This document shows positions 26,053 to 33,060 of a stretch of 36,055 nucleotides of DNA, in pieces. The stretch is from DATKYV01 sp035528275. GTDB taxonomy: Bacteria > Acidobacteriota > Terriglobia > UBA7540. The notes beneath the pieces were generated by a model. The model saw only the letters and a list, made by a program, of their open reading frames with translations. It searched no databases and was not told where the DNA came from. The translations under genes were made by a program, and so were the position numbers. The stretch's first letter is position 1. Every line of letters begins with the position of its first letter. The DNA is taken from contig DATKYV010000130.1 in the NCBI GenBank assembly GCA_035528275.1, positions 1 to 36,055 of the forward strand, in the 5' to 3' direction.

Positions 26053-26433
26053 ATGCGCGAACTCGAAATGTACTTCAAGGGCCTGGCGGATGGGACGCGT
26101 CTTCGCATCCTCAACCTGCTCCTGTGGGGCGAGCTCTGTGGCTGCGATATCCAGGTCGTACTTGAAACTTCGCAGCCCAACGCCTCGCGGCATTTGACCT
26201 ACCTGAAGCATGCAGGGCTGGTCAGGGATCGGCGCGACGGCTACCGAGTGTTTTACGGATTGGCGGAACCACAATCGGAAGCTCTGAAGGGGCTGCTTGA
26301 CTATCTGCGGAATACCTTCAAGAACGACCCGGCTCTTCGGAATGACCTCGTGCGTCTTAAGCAGGCGATCAAAGATGGCGCGTGCATGTTCCAGCAGATC
26401 CGCCCTTTGCCCCGTGTGATGGCCGCCCCTTGA
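26053..26433 (+). CDS. arsR: ArsR family arsenic-responsive repressor
   Basis: The 126-residue protein is a winged helix repressor of the ArsR/SmtB family: GLADGTRLRILNLLL start, recognition helix around QPNASRHLTYLKHAGLV and wing DRRDGYRVFY. Cys29 and Cys31 in ELCGCDIQ correspond to the As(III)-binding pair of the classical ELCVCDL motif, and a further Cys lies in the C-terminal DGACMF segment. A GTG at 26041 is in frame, but it lies inside the operator palindrome; ATG 26053 has GGAG at 26043-26046 and is the better start. It leads the arsenic cluster and is followed by acr3 after 90 bases. Confidence 0.92.
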   Translation: MRELEMYFKGLADGTRLRILNLLLWGELCGCDIQVVLETSQPNASRHLTYLKHAGLVRDRRDGYRVFYGLAEPQSEALKGLLDYLRNTFKNDPALRNDLVRLKQAIKDGACMFQQIRPLPRVMAAP

Positions 26434-26523
26434 TGAAGACGGACACGGCCTCACCTTGCTTTTTCAGTTTTAGACGCCGTCCGAATTTACGGATCGCCAA
26501 CCCCAGGAGGGGACGAGATTTCA

Positions 26524-27627
26524 ATGTTGCAGACTCCTGTTGAAGTTCCCGAAGGAAATAAACTCAACGTAAAGAAGCTCAACTTCTTCGAGCGTTACCT
26601 GAGCCTCTGGGTAGCCGCCTGCATGATTGCCGGCCTATTCCTTGGCAAGCTGCTCCCGGGATTGATCGATGGGCTGAGAGATTTGGAATTCGGCAAGGGG
26701 AGTCAGATCAACGTCCCGATTGCTGTCCTCATCTGGCTGATGATCATCCCCATGATGATGAAGGTGGACTTCGCCGCCATCCGCAACGTCGGCAAGCGGC
26801 CCCGCGGTCTGCTCGTGACCCTGTTCGTCAACTGGCTGGTCAAGCCATTCTCCATGGCCCTGATCGCCTGGGTTTTCTTCCGCCACGTCTTCTCTGGTTG
26901 GATTGCTTCGGCCGATGCCGACCAATACATCGCCGGCACCATCATTCTGGCAGCGGCCCCCTGCACGGCCATGGTCTTTGTCTGGAGCTATCTGACGGAT
27001 GGCGACCCGGCTTATACGCTCGTCCAGGTTTCGGTCAATGATTTGATCATGCTTTTTCTCTTCGCGCCCATCGTGCGCTTCTTGGTGAGCGGAGCGTCTT
27101 CGCTCACAGTTCCGTTCATGGTGCTTCTCTACTCGGTCGTGGCGTTCATTGTCATTCCCCTGGTCGCCGGAGTCGGTCTGCGCATTTGGCTGATACGCCG
27201 GCACGGGAAAATCTGGTTCGAAGAGACCCTTCTGCCGAGGTTTGCTCCGGTCACGATCGGGGCGCTTTTGGCCACGCTGGTTCTCATCTTCGGCTTTCAG
27301 GCGGACAACATCACCGGCAAGTTCCTTCACGTAGTGCTGATTGCGATTCCGATCCTGATCCAGGTGTACTTCAATTCATCCCTGACGTATGGCCTGATGC
27401 GCGTTTTCCGCGTTGAGTATGCCGTCGCCGCACCAGGGGCGCTGATCGGAGCAAGCAATTTCTTTGAACTGGCTGTGGCCACGGCGATTGCGCTGTTTGG
27501 CCCTGGGTCCGGCGCCGCTCTGGCCACCGTCGTCGGGGTATTGGTCGAAGTCCCTGTCATGCTCTCTGTCTGCGCGGCCTGCAATCGAACCCGCCACTGG
27601 TTCCCATCTTTACAGCCGGGCCGCTAG
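26524..27627 (+). CDS. acr3: Acr3 family arsenite efflux permease
   Basis: This 367-residue integral membrane protein has about ten hydrophobic segments and belongs to the Acr3 (bile acid/arsenite transporter) superfamily. The conserved Cys147 lies in AAAPCTAMVFVWS, the family's key motif, and VQVSVNDLIMLFLFAPI, EYAVAAPGALIGASNFFELAVATAIALFG and VGVLVEVPVML are also typical. Acr3 exports As(III) using the proton gradient and can be energised further by ArsA ATPase, for which two genes follow. A GGAGG-like site at about 26507-26512 precedes the start. Confidence 0.96.
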   Translation: MLQTPVEVPEGNKLNVKKLNFFERYLSLWVAACMIAGLFLGKLLPGLIDGLRDLEFGKGSQINVPIAVLIWLMIIPMMMKVDFAAIRNVGKRPRGLLVTLFVNWLVKPFSMALIAWVFFRHVFSGWIASADADQYIAGTIILAAAPCTAMVFVWSYLTDGDPAYTLVQVSVNDLIMLFLFAPIVRFLVSGASSLTVPFMVLLYSVVAFIVIPLVAGVGLRIWLIRRHGKIWFEETLLPRFAPVTIGALLATLVLIFGFQADNITGKFLHVVLIAIPILIQVYFNSSLTYGLMRVFRVEYAVAAPGALIGASNFFELAVATAIALFGPGSGAALATVVGVLVEVPVMLSVCAACNRTRHWFPSLQPGR

Positions 27628-27639
27628 GAGGAAACAGCC

Positions 27640-27945
27640 ATGCTTTCCAACATCACTGTCGCGAGCGACGGCTCTGAGGCTTCCGACCGCATGGTGGAGT
27701 GCGTAGAAGGCCTCAAACGGGTTGGCAGCCATGCAGCAGCGCTGATTCACGTCTTCAATGTGCGGGACGTCGGAGGGCTTTATACTTCGCTGCAGGAGCA
27801 CATGCTGCCCAAGCTTGAAAAGCAAGCGGGGATGCTGCGACAGGCCGGCTTCCAGGTTGATGTCCAGACTCCCCTGGGCTTTCCCTCTTATGAAATCAAC
27901 AAGCTGGCCCGTCAGCGCTCCGCTTCCCTAGCCGTCGATGGGTAG
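27640..27945 (+). pseudogene. Universal stress protein, C-terminally truncated
   Basis: The 101-codon frame starts as a UspA-type domain (LSNITVASDGSEASDRMVECVEGLKRV, then VQTPLGFPSYEINKLARQRSASLAV). A complete domain has about 140-150 residues and ends with the GSxG ATP-binding loop and a VLVV strand, which are absent. The frame turns at SLAVDG and stops at TAG. Beyond the stop the same frame continues as the tail of another protein family (see next entry), so a deletion has probably fused two genes. Good ribosome-binding site (AGGAGG at 27626-27631) and placement right after acr3. Confidence 0.8.
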
Positions 27946-28017
27946 ATCGTGTCGAGCGGAATAGTACCGAGCGTGGAGGAAGTCAAGACGTGGCTGGCAC
28001 GCGCACACGTGAGCTAA
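27931..28017 (+). pseudogene. C-terminal remnant of a small thioredoxin-family protein
   Basis: In the same frame as the truncated universal stress protein, the residues LAVDG-stop-IVSSGIVPSVEEVKTWLARAH closely resemble the C-terminus of the small thioredoxin-like (MTH895/redox-active disulfide protein 2) family, whose members end in a pattern like PALVVDGKVVSSGRVPSVEEIKKWL. The TAG at 27943-27945 stands where a charged residue codon (AAG or GAG) is expected. The N-terminal CxxC part is missing. Genes for such proteins are often found beside arsenite permease genes. Confidence 0.65.
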
Positions 28018-28077
28018 TGCGAACCTCGGCGACGTTGGGGCCAGCAACAAAAGTTCGCTTCGAAGGAGGTCACAGTT

Positions 28078-28428
28078 TTGGATAAAGAAAATGTGGTGAA
28101 AGTAGAAATCTTTGATCCGCCCATGTGCTGCCCGGCCGGGATATGCGGGCCCACAATCGACCCGGTTCTGCTTGATATTCAGGAAGCCCTGCTCAAAATC
28201 CAAAAGCAGTTCGACGGAGCGGCCAGCGTCGAGCGTTACTTGCTCTCCCAGCAACCGGCTCGATTCATGCAGAACCCCGAGATCCTCGCGCTACTCAAGA
28301 AAGAAGGGACTGGGATTCTTCCCATTACCGCCGTCGAAGGCGAGGTCATGAAGACGAAGAGTTATCCGACTTTTCAGGAACTCGACCAGTGGGTCGCAGC
28401 AAGGAGGGCCAATCATGACCAGCTCTAG
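28078..28428 (+). CDS. arsD: ArsD arsenic metallochaperone
   Basis: The 116-residue protein has the ArsD signature VEIFDPPMCCPAGICGP, with Cys17, Cys18 and Cys23 equivalent to the three cysteines that carry As(III) to ArsA. The C-terminal cysteine pairs present in some ArsD proteins are missing; the protein ends WVAARRANHDQL. A TTG start is used: AGGAGGT (28064-28070) sits seven bases upstream and there is no nearby ATG. The last 14 bases overlap arsA, implying translational coupling with its partner. Confidence 0.93.
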   Translation: MDKENVVKVEIFDPPMCCPAGICGPTIDPVLLDIQEALLKIQKQFDGAASVERYLLSQQPARFMQNPEILALLKKEGTGILPITAVEGEVMKTKSYPTFQELDQWVAARRANHDQL

Positions 28429-29329
28429 GTTTCTCTTTTTTTCCGGAAAGGGTGGCGTCGGCAAGACCTCCATGGCCGCCTCTACCGCAGTCCAGGAAGC
28501 AGAGGGGGGCCGGAAGACCTTGATCGTGACCACCGATCCTGCCTCAAATCTCGCCGATGTGTTCGAAACGGAAATCGGCCACCGGATTGCACTCATTCCG
28601 GGCGTGCCCAACCTCTGGGCGATGGAGATCGACCCGGACCAGGCCACTACCGAGTACAAAGAGAAAATCTTGGGCCCCATGCGCGCGGTTTTCCCTGCTG
28701 ATGTCATCTCGGTTGTGGAGGAACAGTTCAATTCCCCCTGCACGACGGAAATCGCCGCCTTCGACCGGTTCGTCAAGTTCATGGACGATCCGGAGTATGA
28801 CCTAGTCATCTTCGACACTGCCCCCACTGGCCACACCATCCGGCTCTTGGAGCTGCCTGTGAACTGGAGTGAGTTCATTGACCTCAGCGCCAAGGGTAGC
28901 GGGCAGACTTGCCTCGGGCCCGTGCAGGCCATTCAGGAATCGAAGGCCATGTACGATAAAGCGATCGCCGAACTGCGGAATCCTCGAGCGACCACGTTTA
29001 TCTTCGTCGTCCAGCCCGAGGCCGTGGCCATTGGCGAAACGGAGCGTTCAGTGGCGGAGATTCGTCAATTGGGCGTGAAGTCCATTGAGCTGATTATCAA
29101 CGCAATTCTTCCCGAGGAGGTTTGCCAGGATGCGTTTTTCCGCGCCCGGTGGGAGATGCAGCAGCGTCACCTGCAGGAAATCGAACGGCGCCTGGTCATG
29201 CCCGCGCGTCGCATGTTCCTCCTGGAGGAAGAGATCAAAGGCGTCGAGAAGCTGAGGCGCACCGGCCAGATGCTGCTCGAGGGGGAGACTTCAACGCCGA
29301 GGGGTGATCATGAACATGTTTCAGCCTGA
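28415..29329 (+). CDS. arsA: ArsA-type ATPase, half-size, A1-like
   Basis: The 304-residue ATPase has the deviant Walker A GKGGVGKT (residues 11-18), TTDPAS at 39-44 and the DTAPTGHT signature at 134-141. Cys109 (NSPCTTEIAAF) and Cys166 (GSGQTCLGPV) correspond to Cys113 and Cys172 of the A1 half of plasmid ArsA, two of the three metalloid ligands. Full-length ArsA has two fused halves of about 290 residues each; here the second half is a separate gene. The enzyme hydrolyses ATP on As(III) binding and drives efflux through the membrane permease. Its start overlaps arsD and its end overlaps the second arsA, so all three are probably translated together. Confidence 0.92.
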   Translation: MTSSRFLFFSGKGGVGKTSMAASTAVQEAEGGRKTLIVTTDPASNLADVFETEIGHRIALIPGVPNLWAMEIDPDQATTEYKEKILGPMRAVFPADVISVVEEQFNSPCTTEIAAFDRFVKFMDDPEYDLVIFDTAPTGHTIRLLELPVNWSEFIDLSAKGSGQTCLGPVQAIQESKAMYDKAIAELRNPRATTFIFVVQPEAVAIGETERSVAEIRQLGVKSIELIINAILPEEVCQDAFFRARWEMQQRHLQEIERRLVMPARRMFLLEEEIKGVEKLRRTGQMLLEGETSTPRGDHEHVSA

Positions 29330-30230
29330 GAAAATTCTGCTGCCTTCCAACGGTTACTCGCGCGTCCTGTTCTTTGCGGGAAAGGGCGGCGTTGGGAAGA
29401 CCACGGTATCGTCAGTCGTGGCACTGAGGCTTGCCGAGTGTGGCTATCGAACCCTGCTGGTTACTACCGATCCTGCCGCTCACATCGGCGAAGTCTTCGA
29501 GCAACCCGTCACCGATGAGATTCAGCCGGTCATTGGCGTCAAGAACCTGTTTGCGGTTCGTATCGACCCCAAAGCGGCAACAGAGGAGTACAAGAAATCG
29601 ATCCTGGAGGACGCCCGACCCCGATACTCAGCGGAGATGCTTGCTGCTCTGGCGGAGGAACTGGAGTCGCCCTGCACGGAAGAAATCGCCGCCTTTGACA
29701 AATTTTCGCAATTTCTGACGGACGAGACCTTTCAAGTCACCGTGTTCGACACTGCGCCCACCGGGCACACACTCCGGTTGCTTCAGTTGCCGTTCGATTA
29801 CTCGAAGCAAGTGAGCCTCATGGTGGCCACCGGCCAGGAGTCGGTGGGCCTCAAGGACAAGACAAAGGCGCGCTTCGAGGCAATGATCTCGAAGTTGCGG
29901 GACCCGGCACGCACGACGTTCGGGTTTGTGGTTTATCCGGAGTCCACTCCGATTGTCGAGGCCCATCGAGCCAAACTCGATCTGGAAAAGGCCGGCATCC
30001 CGACCCAGTTCGTGGTGGCCAATCAAGTTCTTCCCGTCGAGCGCTGCTCTCATCCCTTCTTCAAGAAGCGGAGCGAGATGCAGAAGCGCTACTTGGCGCA
30101 GATCGTGGAGAAATTCGATGTGCCCATGCTGGAGATGCCGCTGTTCGAGCAGGAGGTCATCGGCTTACCACGGCTGCGGCAGGCCGCGCGCACCGTGCTT
30201 AGCGACTGCGGCTGCCGGGGCGTGAATTGA
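29310..30230 (+). CDS. arsA: ArsA-type ATPase, half-size, A2-like
   Basis: The 306-residue protein is a second single-domain ArsA. It has GKGGVGKT, VTTDPAAH and DTAPTGHTLRLL. One conserved Cys, in ESPCTEEIAAF (residue 122), matches Cys422 of the A2 half of fused ArsA, and the Cys172-type residue is absent, as in A2 halves. The two half proteins together thus hold the full three-cysteine metalloid site. The tail ends with an extra cysteine pair (SDCGCRGVN). Start: GTG 29304 and ATG 29310 are both in frame; GAGGGG at 29299-29304 favours ATG 29310. It overlaps the preceding arsA by 20 bases. Confidence 0.9.
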   Translation: MNMFQPEKILLPSNGYSRVLFFAGKGGVGKTTVSSVVALRLAECGYRTLLVTTDPAAHIGEVFEQPVTDEIQPVIGVKNLFAVRIDPKAATEEYKKSILEDARPRYSAEMLAALAEELESPCTEEIAAFDKFSQFLTDETFQVTVFDTAPTGHTLRLLQLPFDYSKQVSLMVATGQESVGLKDKTKARFEAMISKLRDPARTTFGFVVYPESTPIVEAHRAKLDLEKAGIPTQFVVANQVLPVERCSHPFFKKRSEMQKRYLAQIVEKFDVPMLEMPLFEQEVIGLPRLRQAARTVLSDCGCRGVN

Positions 30231-30239
30231 GGTTTGAAG

Positions 30240-30461
30240 ATGATATACGAGTACCGATGTCAGGATTGTGGTCAGTACTTTGAAGTGCGGGCAACTTTGG
30301 CGGAGAAAGAGGCGGGACTCAAACCCGTGTGCCCCCGATGTCGCGCCCAACAGGCCGAACAGGTCTTCACCCGTGTAGGGCTAGCCTTCGGGCGAGGCGG
30401 AAGCGCCCCGCCAACCTTCTCCGGTGGCGGCTGCTGCGGCCCGCTGGGGGGACCTTGCTGA
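30240..30461 (+). CDS. FmdB-type zinc ribbon protein with C-terminal Cys tail
   Basis: This 73-residue protein starts with the FmdB/CxxC-CxxC zinc ribbon (MIYEYRCQDCGQYFEVR ... KPVCPRCRAQQAEQVFTRV), with Cys pairs at residues 7/10 and about 31/34. A Gly-rich tail ends in GGGCCGPLGGPC, adding three cysteines. FmdB-type proteins are named from a formamidase operon regulator, but their function is generally unknown. A short tail rich in Gly and Cys is common in this family. Starting at ATG 30240 (TTG 30234 also in frame), it begins nine bases after arsA2 and ends five bases before the next gene, so it is part of the arsenic transcript. Confidence 0.85.
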   Translation: MIYEYRCQDCGQYFEVRATLAEKEAGLKPVCPRCRAQQAEQVFTRVGLAFGRGGSAPPTFSGGGCCGPLGGPC

Positions 30462-30466
30462 GTTCC

Positions 30467-30793
30467 ATGACTTCGTCGCTGGATATCATCACCGTGACCG
30501 TTCTGGCCGTCTCGTCGGCACCATACGGTGGAAAGATGACTTGGGAGATGGCTACAGCTTTCTTGCGGGAACGACTTGAGCAGCGATTCGGCTCGCAAGT
30601 CGCGGTTCATTATGTCGAGCTGTTCAGTCCCGAGAGCTTTGCCTTCCCCGCTGTGCTGGAGGGTATTCAGCAGGAAAGGTATCAGCTCCCGGTCGTCCTT
30701 GTGGACGGAAGCGTCGTCTCGAATGGGACAAAACTCAATGAAGGTATGGTCGCACGCCACGTTCGAGAGCGCCTCCAGAAAAACGGTCAATGA
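30467..30793 (+). CDS. Small thioredoxin-like protein without cysteines, function unknown
   Basis: The 108-residue product contains no cysteine. The pattern beta strand (ITVTVLAVSS), helix (WEMATAFLRERLEQRF), strand (VAVHYVEL), helix, strand pair with a proline turn (YQLPVVLVDGSVVSNG) and a final helix (NEGMVARHVRERLQ) is that of a thioredoxin-like fold, and it distantly resembles the YuzD/DUF1462 family. In place of the CxxC it reads SSAPYGGKM. The role is unknown; it lies between FmdB-type and YlbF-type genes with gaps of 5 and 12 bases, so it is surely cotranscribed with them. The frame is open further upstream across the FmdB-type gene, but ATG 30467 gives the natural fold start. Confidence 0.75.
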   Translation: MTSSLDIITVTVLAVSSAPYGGKMTWEMATAFLRERLEQRFGSQVAVHYVELFSPESFAFPAVLEGIQQERYQLPVVLVDGSVVSNGTKLNEGMVARHVRERLQKNGQ

Positions 30794-30805
30794 AAGGGGA
30801 AGCCC

Positions 30806-31609
30806 ATGAAACAGGCAAGCGTGAGGGAACAGACGGTAATCGACAGGGCGCGCGAACTGGGACGGGCCCTCGGTGCGTCCAAGGCATTCCGTGAATACGA
30901 GCGCGCCTTGGAGCAGTATCAAATAGATCCCTCTGCTGCTGACTTGCTTGAGCAGGTTCGTCGCCTCGAGCAGGAGGCTTCGATGCAGGAGATGCTTTGG
31001 GGGAATTCAGGCGGCGATTGGGCCGAGAAGCTCGCGTCTCTCCGGCAACAGGTGAGCGCGCACCCGGCGATTCGCGAGCTTCAGCAGGCCGAGACCGAAC
31101 TGCTTGCCCTCCTTTTCGATACCGTTCTGAGGCTGAACGACCTGACGGGAATCGACTACGCGGAAGCGTGCACGGGACGGGCTCTTTCCGGTTGTGGGCC
31201 TGCTCGCCCAGCGGAAGAATTTGCCGCCGCCCTCCGGGACTCACTGGAGATTTCTGCGGTCGTGGAGACACTCGGGCGTTCGATCCAAGAGACCGACGCT
31301 TTCCACAGATTCGAAGTAGTCAGAAGCGCCTTCCAGAACGACCCGGGTGTCGTTCATATCCGAGAGCAAGTCAAGTCAGCCGTGGGCGCCTATGTCGAAG
31401 CCCAGAAGAATGGCTCTGTCACGCTGGACGTGATCGAGAACGTCCGAACTGTTCAGAACAGGCTCCGCGAGCACCCACTCGTCCAGGATTTCTCAAGGAA
31501 AAGGCAGGAAGTCCATAGTGTCTTCCAGGCGGTTAACCAAGCGGTGGGAGAGGTCCTCGGGATCGACGTCGGTCAAGTCGTAGCCCCGGCATCGGGCTGT
31601 TGCGGATAA
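30806..31609 (+). CDS. Double YlbF/YmcA-domain protein with C-terminal cysteines
   Basis: The 267-residue, almost wholly helical protein appears to contain two YlbF/YmcA-type domains in tandem (about 10-130 and 145-265), each with the ALGASKAFREYERA or ETDAFHRFEVVRSAFQNDP-type pattern typical of Com_YlbF proteins. Each half ends with a Gly-Cys signature: ALSGCG near 130 and ASGCCG at the C-terminus. In Bacillus, YlbF and YmcA form a complex with YaaT that binds iron-sulfur clusters through cysteines and influences RNA processing and development. A fused pair inside an arsenic operon is unusual; a role in metalloid or thiol sensing is only a guess. The start is preceded by AAGGGGAAG, and the gene follows the previous one after 12 bases. 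Confidence 0.75.
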   Translation: MKQASVREQTVIDRARELGRALGASKAFREYERALEQYQIDPSAADLLEQVRRLEQEASMQEMLWGNSGGDWAEKLASLRQQVSAHPAIRELQQAETELLALLFDTVLRLNDLTGIDYAEACTGRALSGCGPARPAEEFAAALRDSLEISAVVETLGRSIQETDAFHRFEVVRSAFQNDPGVVHIREQVKSAVGAYVEAQKNGSVTLDVIENVRTVQNRLREHPLVQDFSRKRQEVHSVFQAVNQAVGEVLGIDVGQVVAPASGCCG

Positions 31610-31635
31610 GAAATAGGGAGCAAGGAGGATGTAGG

Positions 31636-32052
31636 GTGAGAGTCCTGATTCTTTGCACGGGCAATTCAGCGCGCAGCCAGATGGCGGAGGGACTTCTCCG
31701 ATCACTCTCCAAAAGCGTCGTTGAAGCTCACAGTGCAGGTACGCATCCGTCCCGCGTGAACCCGCTGGCGGTCGAAGCGATGAAGGAAATTGGTATCGAT
31801 GTCTCCGGGCATCGGTCGAAGTCTGTCGAGGAATTCGCCGGCCAGCGATTCGACCTCGTGATCACGGTGTGTGACAACGCCAAGGAGAGCTACCCGGTTT
31901 TTCCGGGCACCCCTGAAATACTGCATTGGAGCTACGAGGATCCTGCGGCGGTCGAGGGAAGCAGGGAAGAACGACTCAGGGCCTTTCGCAGGGTTCGCGA
32001 AGGCTTGACAGAGGGATTCCAAGCTCTGTTGATTTCCCGTCTTGGCGCGTAG
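31636..32052 (+). CDS. arsC: Arsenate reductase, thioredoxin-coupled (LMW-PTP fold) type, resolving Cys missing
   Basis: The 138-residue protein has the phosphatase-like loop CTGNSARS starting at Cys7, which attacks arsenate, the SAGTHPSRVNPLAVEAM segment and the VITVCDNAKESYPVFPG block. In thioredoxin-coupled ArsC the Cys pair equivalent to Cys82/Cys89 passes the disulfide to the surface. Here the first is Cys79, but the second is Tyr86 (TAC instead of TGC/TGT). Reduction through the usual triple-cysteine cascade should therefore fail unless another thiol substitutes. GTG start with AAGGAGG at 31622-31628, spacing seven bases; an in-frame ATG further upstream lies inside the preceding gene and is unlikely. 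It follows the YlbF-type gene after 26 bases as the last gene of the arsenic transcript before the aquaporin. Confidence 0.9.
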   Translation: MRVLILCTGNSARSQMAEGLLRSLSKSVVEAHSAGTHPSRVNPLAVEAMKEIGIDVSGHRSKSVEEFAGQRFDLVITVCDNAKESYPVFPGTPEILHWSYEDPAAVEGSREERLRAFRRVREGLTEGFQALLISRLGA

Positions 32053-32161
32053 CCGCGGGTGTCTTGGAAGAGAAGGACGAAGGCTGCAGTTTAGGAAACC
32101 TGCTTTCACACCTCCCTCACAAATCTTCCCTTTTGTGCGCGCGTTTTTCCGTCTGACCGAC

Positions 32162-32167
32162 TATACT
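32162..32167 (+). promoter_or_regulatory. Possible -10 box of the aquaporin gene
   Basis: TATACT lies 51 bases upstream of the aquaporin ATG in the 166-base gap after arsC. No matching -35 box is seen, so the aquaporin may have its own promoter or be read from the arsenic operon. Confidence 0.35.
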
Positions 32168-32218
32168 CTGGCCCCTTCGCGGGATTTCATTCCCAAAGCA
32201 TTGTCATGAAGGAGGCGC

Positions 32219-32935
32219 ATGAAGCCTTTCACCGGAGAGTTGATTGGTACGATGTTGTTGGTTCTTTTGGGTGATGGTGCGGTGGCCGGGTGTCTGCTGA
32301 ATCGATCGAAAGCCCAGAATGGCGGGTGGATCGTCATCGCCACAGGCTGGGGACTGGGGGTGGCCGTCGCCGTATACGCGGTCGGGCGCTTCAGCGGCGC
32401 TCACATCAATCCGGCGGTAACGCTGGGACTGGCCGCGGCAGGCAAGTTCCCTTGGGCGAATGTCCCGGGATACATCGCCGCTCAAATGCTGGGTGCTTTC
32501 CTCGGCGCGGTGCTGGTGTGGCTGGCCTATTTGGCCCACTGGCCGGAGACCGAAGATCAGGTTTCAAAGCTCTCCGTTTTCTCCACCGTACCGGCAATCC
32601 GGAGAACCCCGTTGAACTTTGTCACCGAGATCATCGGAACCTTTGTGCTGGTTCTGGGTGTGATGGCGATCACCGCCAACGACGCCCCCATTCAATCCGG
32701 CCTAAACCCTCTGCTGGTGGGCTTTCTGGTCTGGTCCATTGGCCTGTCGCTGGGCGGGCCGACGGGATATGCTATCAATCCGGCGAGAGATCTGGCTCCG
32801 CGCATCGCCCACGCGCTACTCCCCATCCCCAACAAGGGCAGCTCAGACTGGAGCTACTCGTGGGTGCCGGTTGCGGGACCGCTGGTCGGCGGCGTGCTCG
32901 GAGCGGTGGCCTACTTGAGGCTATTTGGAACATAG
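32219..32935 (+). CDS. MIP family aquaglyceroporin
   Basis: The 238-residue channel has six hydrophobic helices and both NPA loops: HINPAVTLG (about 62-70) and YAINPARDLAPR (about 183-194). The Asp after NPAR is the mark of glycerol facilitators rather than water-only channels. Such channels pass glycerol and uncharged As(OH)3. In some bacteria an aquaglyceroporin replaces the efflux pump, releasing arsenite made by ArsC; here both are present. It follows arsC on the same strand. Strong AAGGAGG ribosome-binding site at about 32209-32215. It is the last gene of the arsenic block before folP. It could alternatively serve glycerol uptake alone, since no glycerol kinase is nearby to decide. Confidence 0.93.
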   Translation: MKPFTGELIGTMLLVLLGDGAVAGCLLNRSKAQNGGWIVIATGWGLGVAVAVYAVGRFSGAHINPAVTLGLAAAGKFPWANVPGYIAAQMLGAFLGAVLVWLAYLAHWPETEDQVSKLSVFSTVPAIRRTPLNFVTEIIGTFVLVLGVMAITANDAPIQSGLNPLLVGFLVWSIGLSLGGPTGYAINPARDLAPRIAHALLPIPNKGSSDWSYSWVPVAGPLVGGVLGAVAYLRLFGT

Positions 32936-32936
32936 T

Positions 32937-33018
32937 GCGGAAGAGTAGGCAGTAAGCGGAAGGCAGTAGGCAGAAGGCTGGAAGGAAATCAAAAGGCAAA
33001 GGGCAAAAGTCAAAAGGC
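32937..33018. repeat. Degenerate AGTAGGCAG / AAAGGCAAA direct repeats
   Basis: Directly after the aquaporin stop come about five imperfect copies of AG(T/A)AGGCAG (32943-32983), then about five copies of AAAAGGCAAAG/AAAAGTC (32988-33018). They match the repeats found downstream of the peroxiredoxin gene and at the end of the UPF0182 gene. Confidence 0.65.
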
Positions 33019-33023
33019 AGAAA

Positions 33024-33060
33024 TCAGGTGGAACGGATTCGAACCTATTGAAGATTAAGA
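33024..33060 (-). other. tRNA-like fragment (T-loop), probably degenerate
   Basis: The minus strand reads CTTCTTAATC...AGGTTCGAATCCG. GGTTCGAATCC is the classical T-arm sequence and TTCTTAA resembles a tRNA-Lys anticodon loop. The outer pairs of the T-stem do not match, the spacing between the two loops is about four bases short and no 5' half is visible. It is at most a decayed 3' fragment; it lies at the right edge of the arsenic block. Confidence 0.2.

Noticed and set aside
27640..28017. TAG read-through (pyrrolysine or suppressor) joining the universal stress protein and thioredoxin parts
   Set aside because: The two parts belong to different families and each is incomplete, so a deletion fusion explains the sequence better than recoding.
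33024..33060. Functional tRNA gene
   Set aside because: Only a T-loop-like and an anticodon-loop-like segment are present; stems do not pair and the 5' half is absent.
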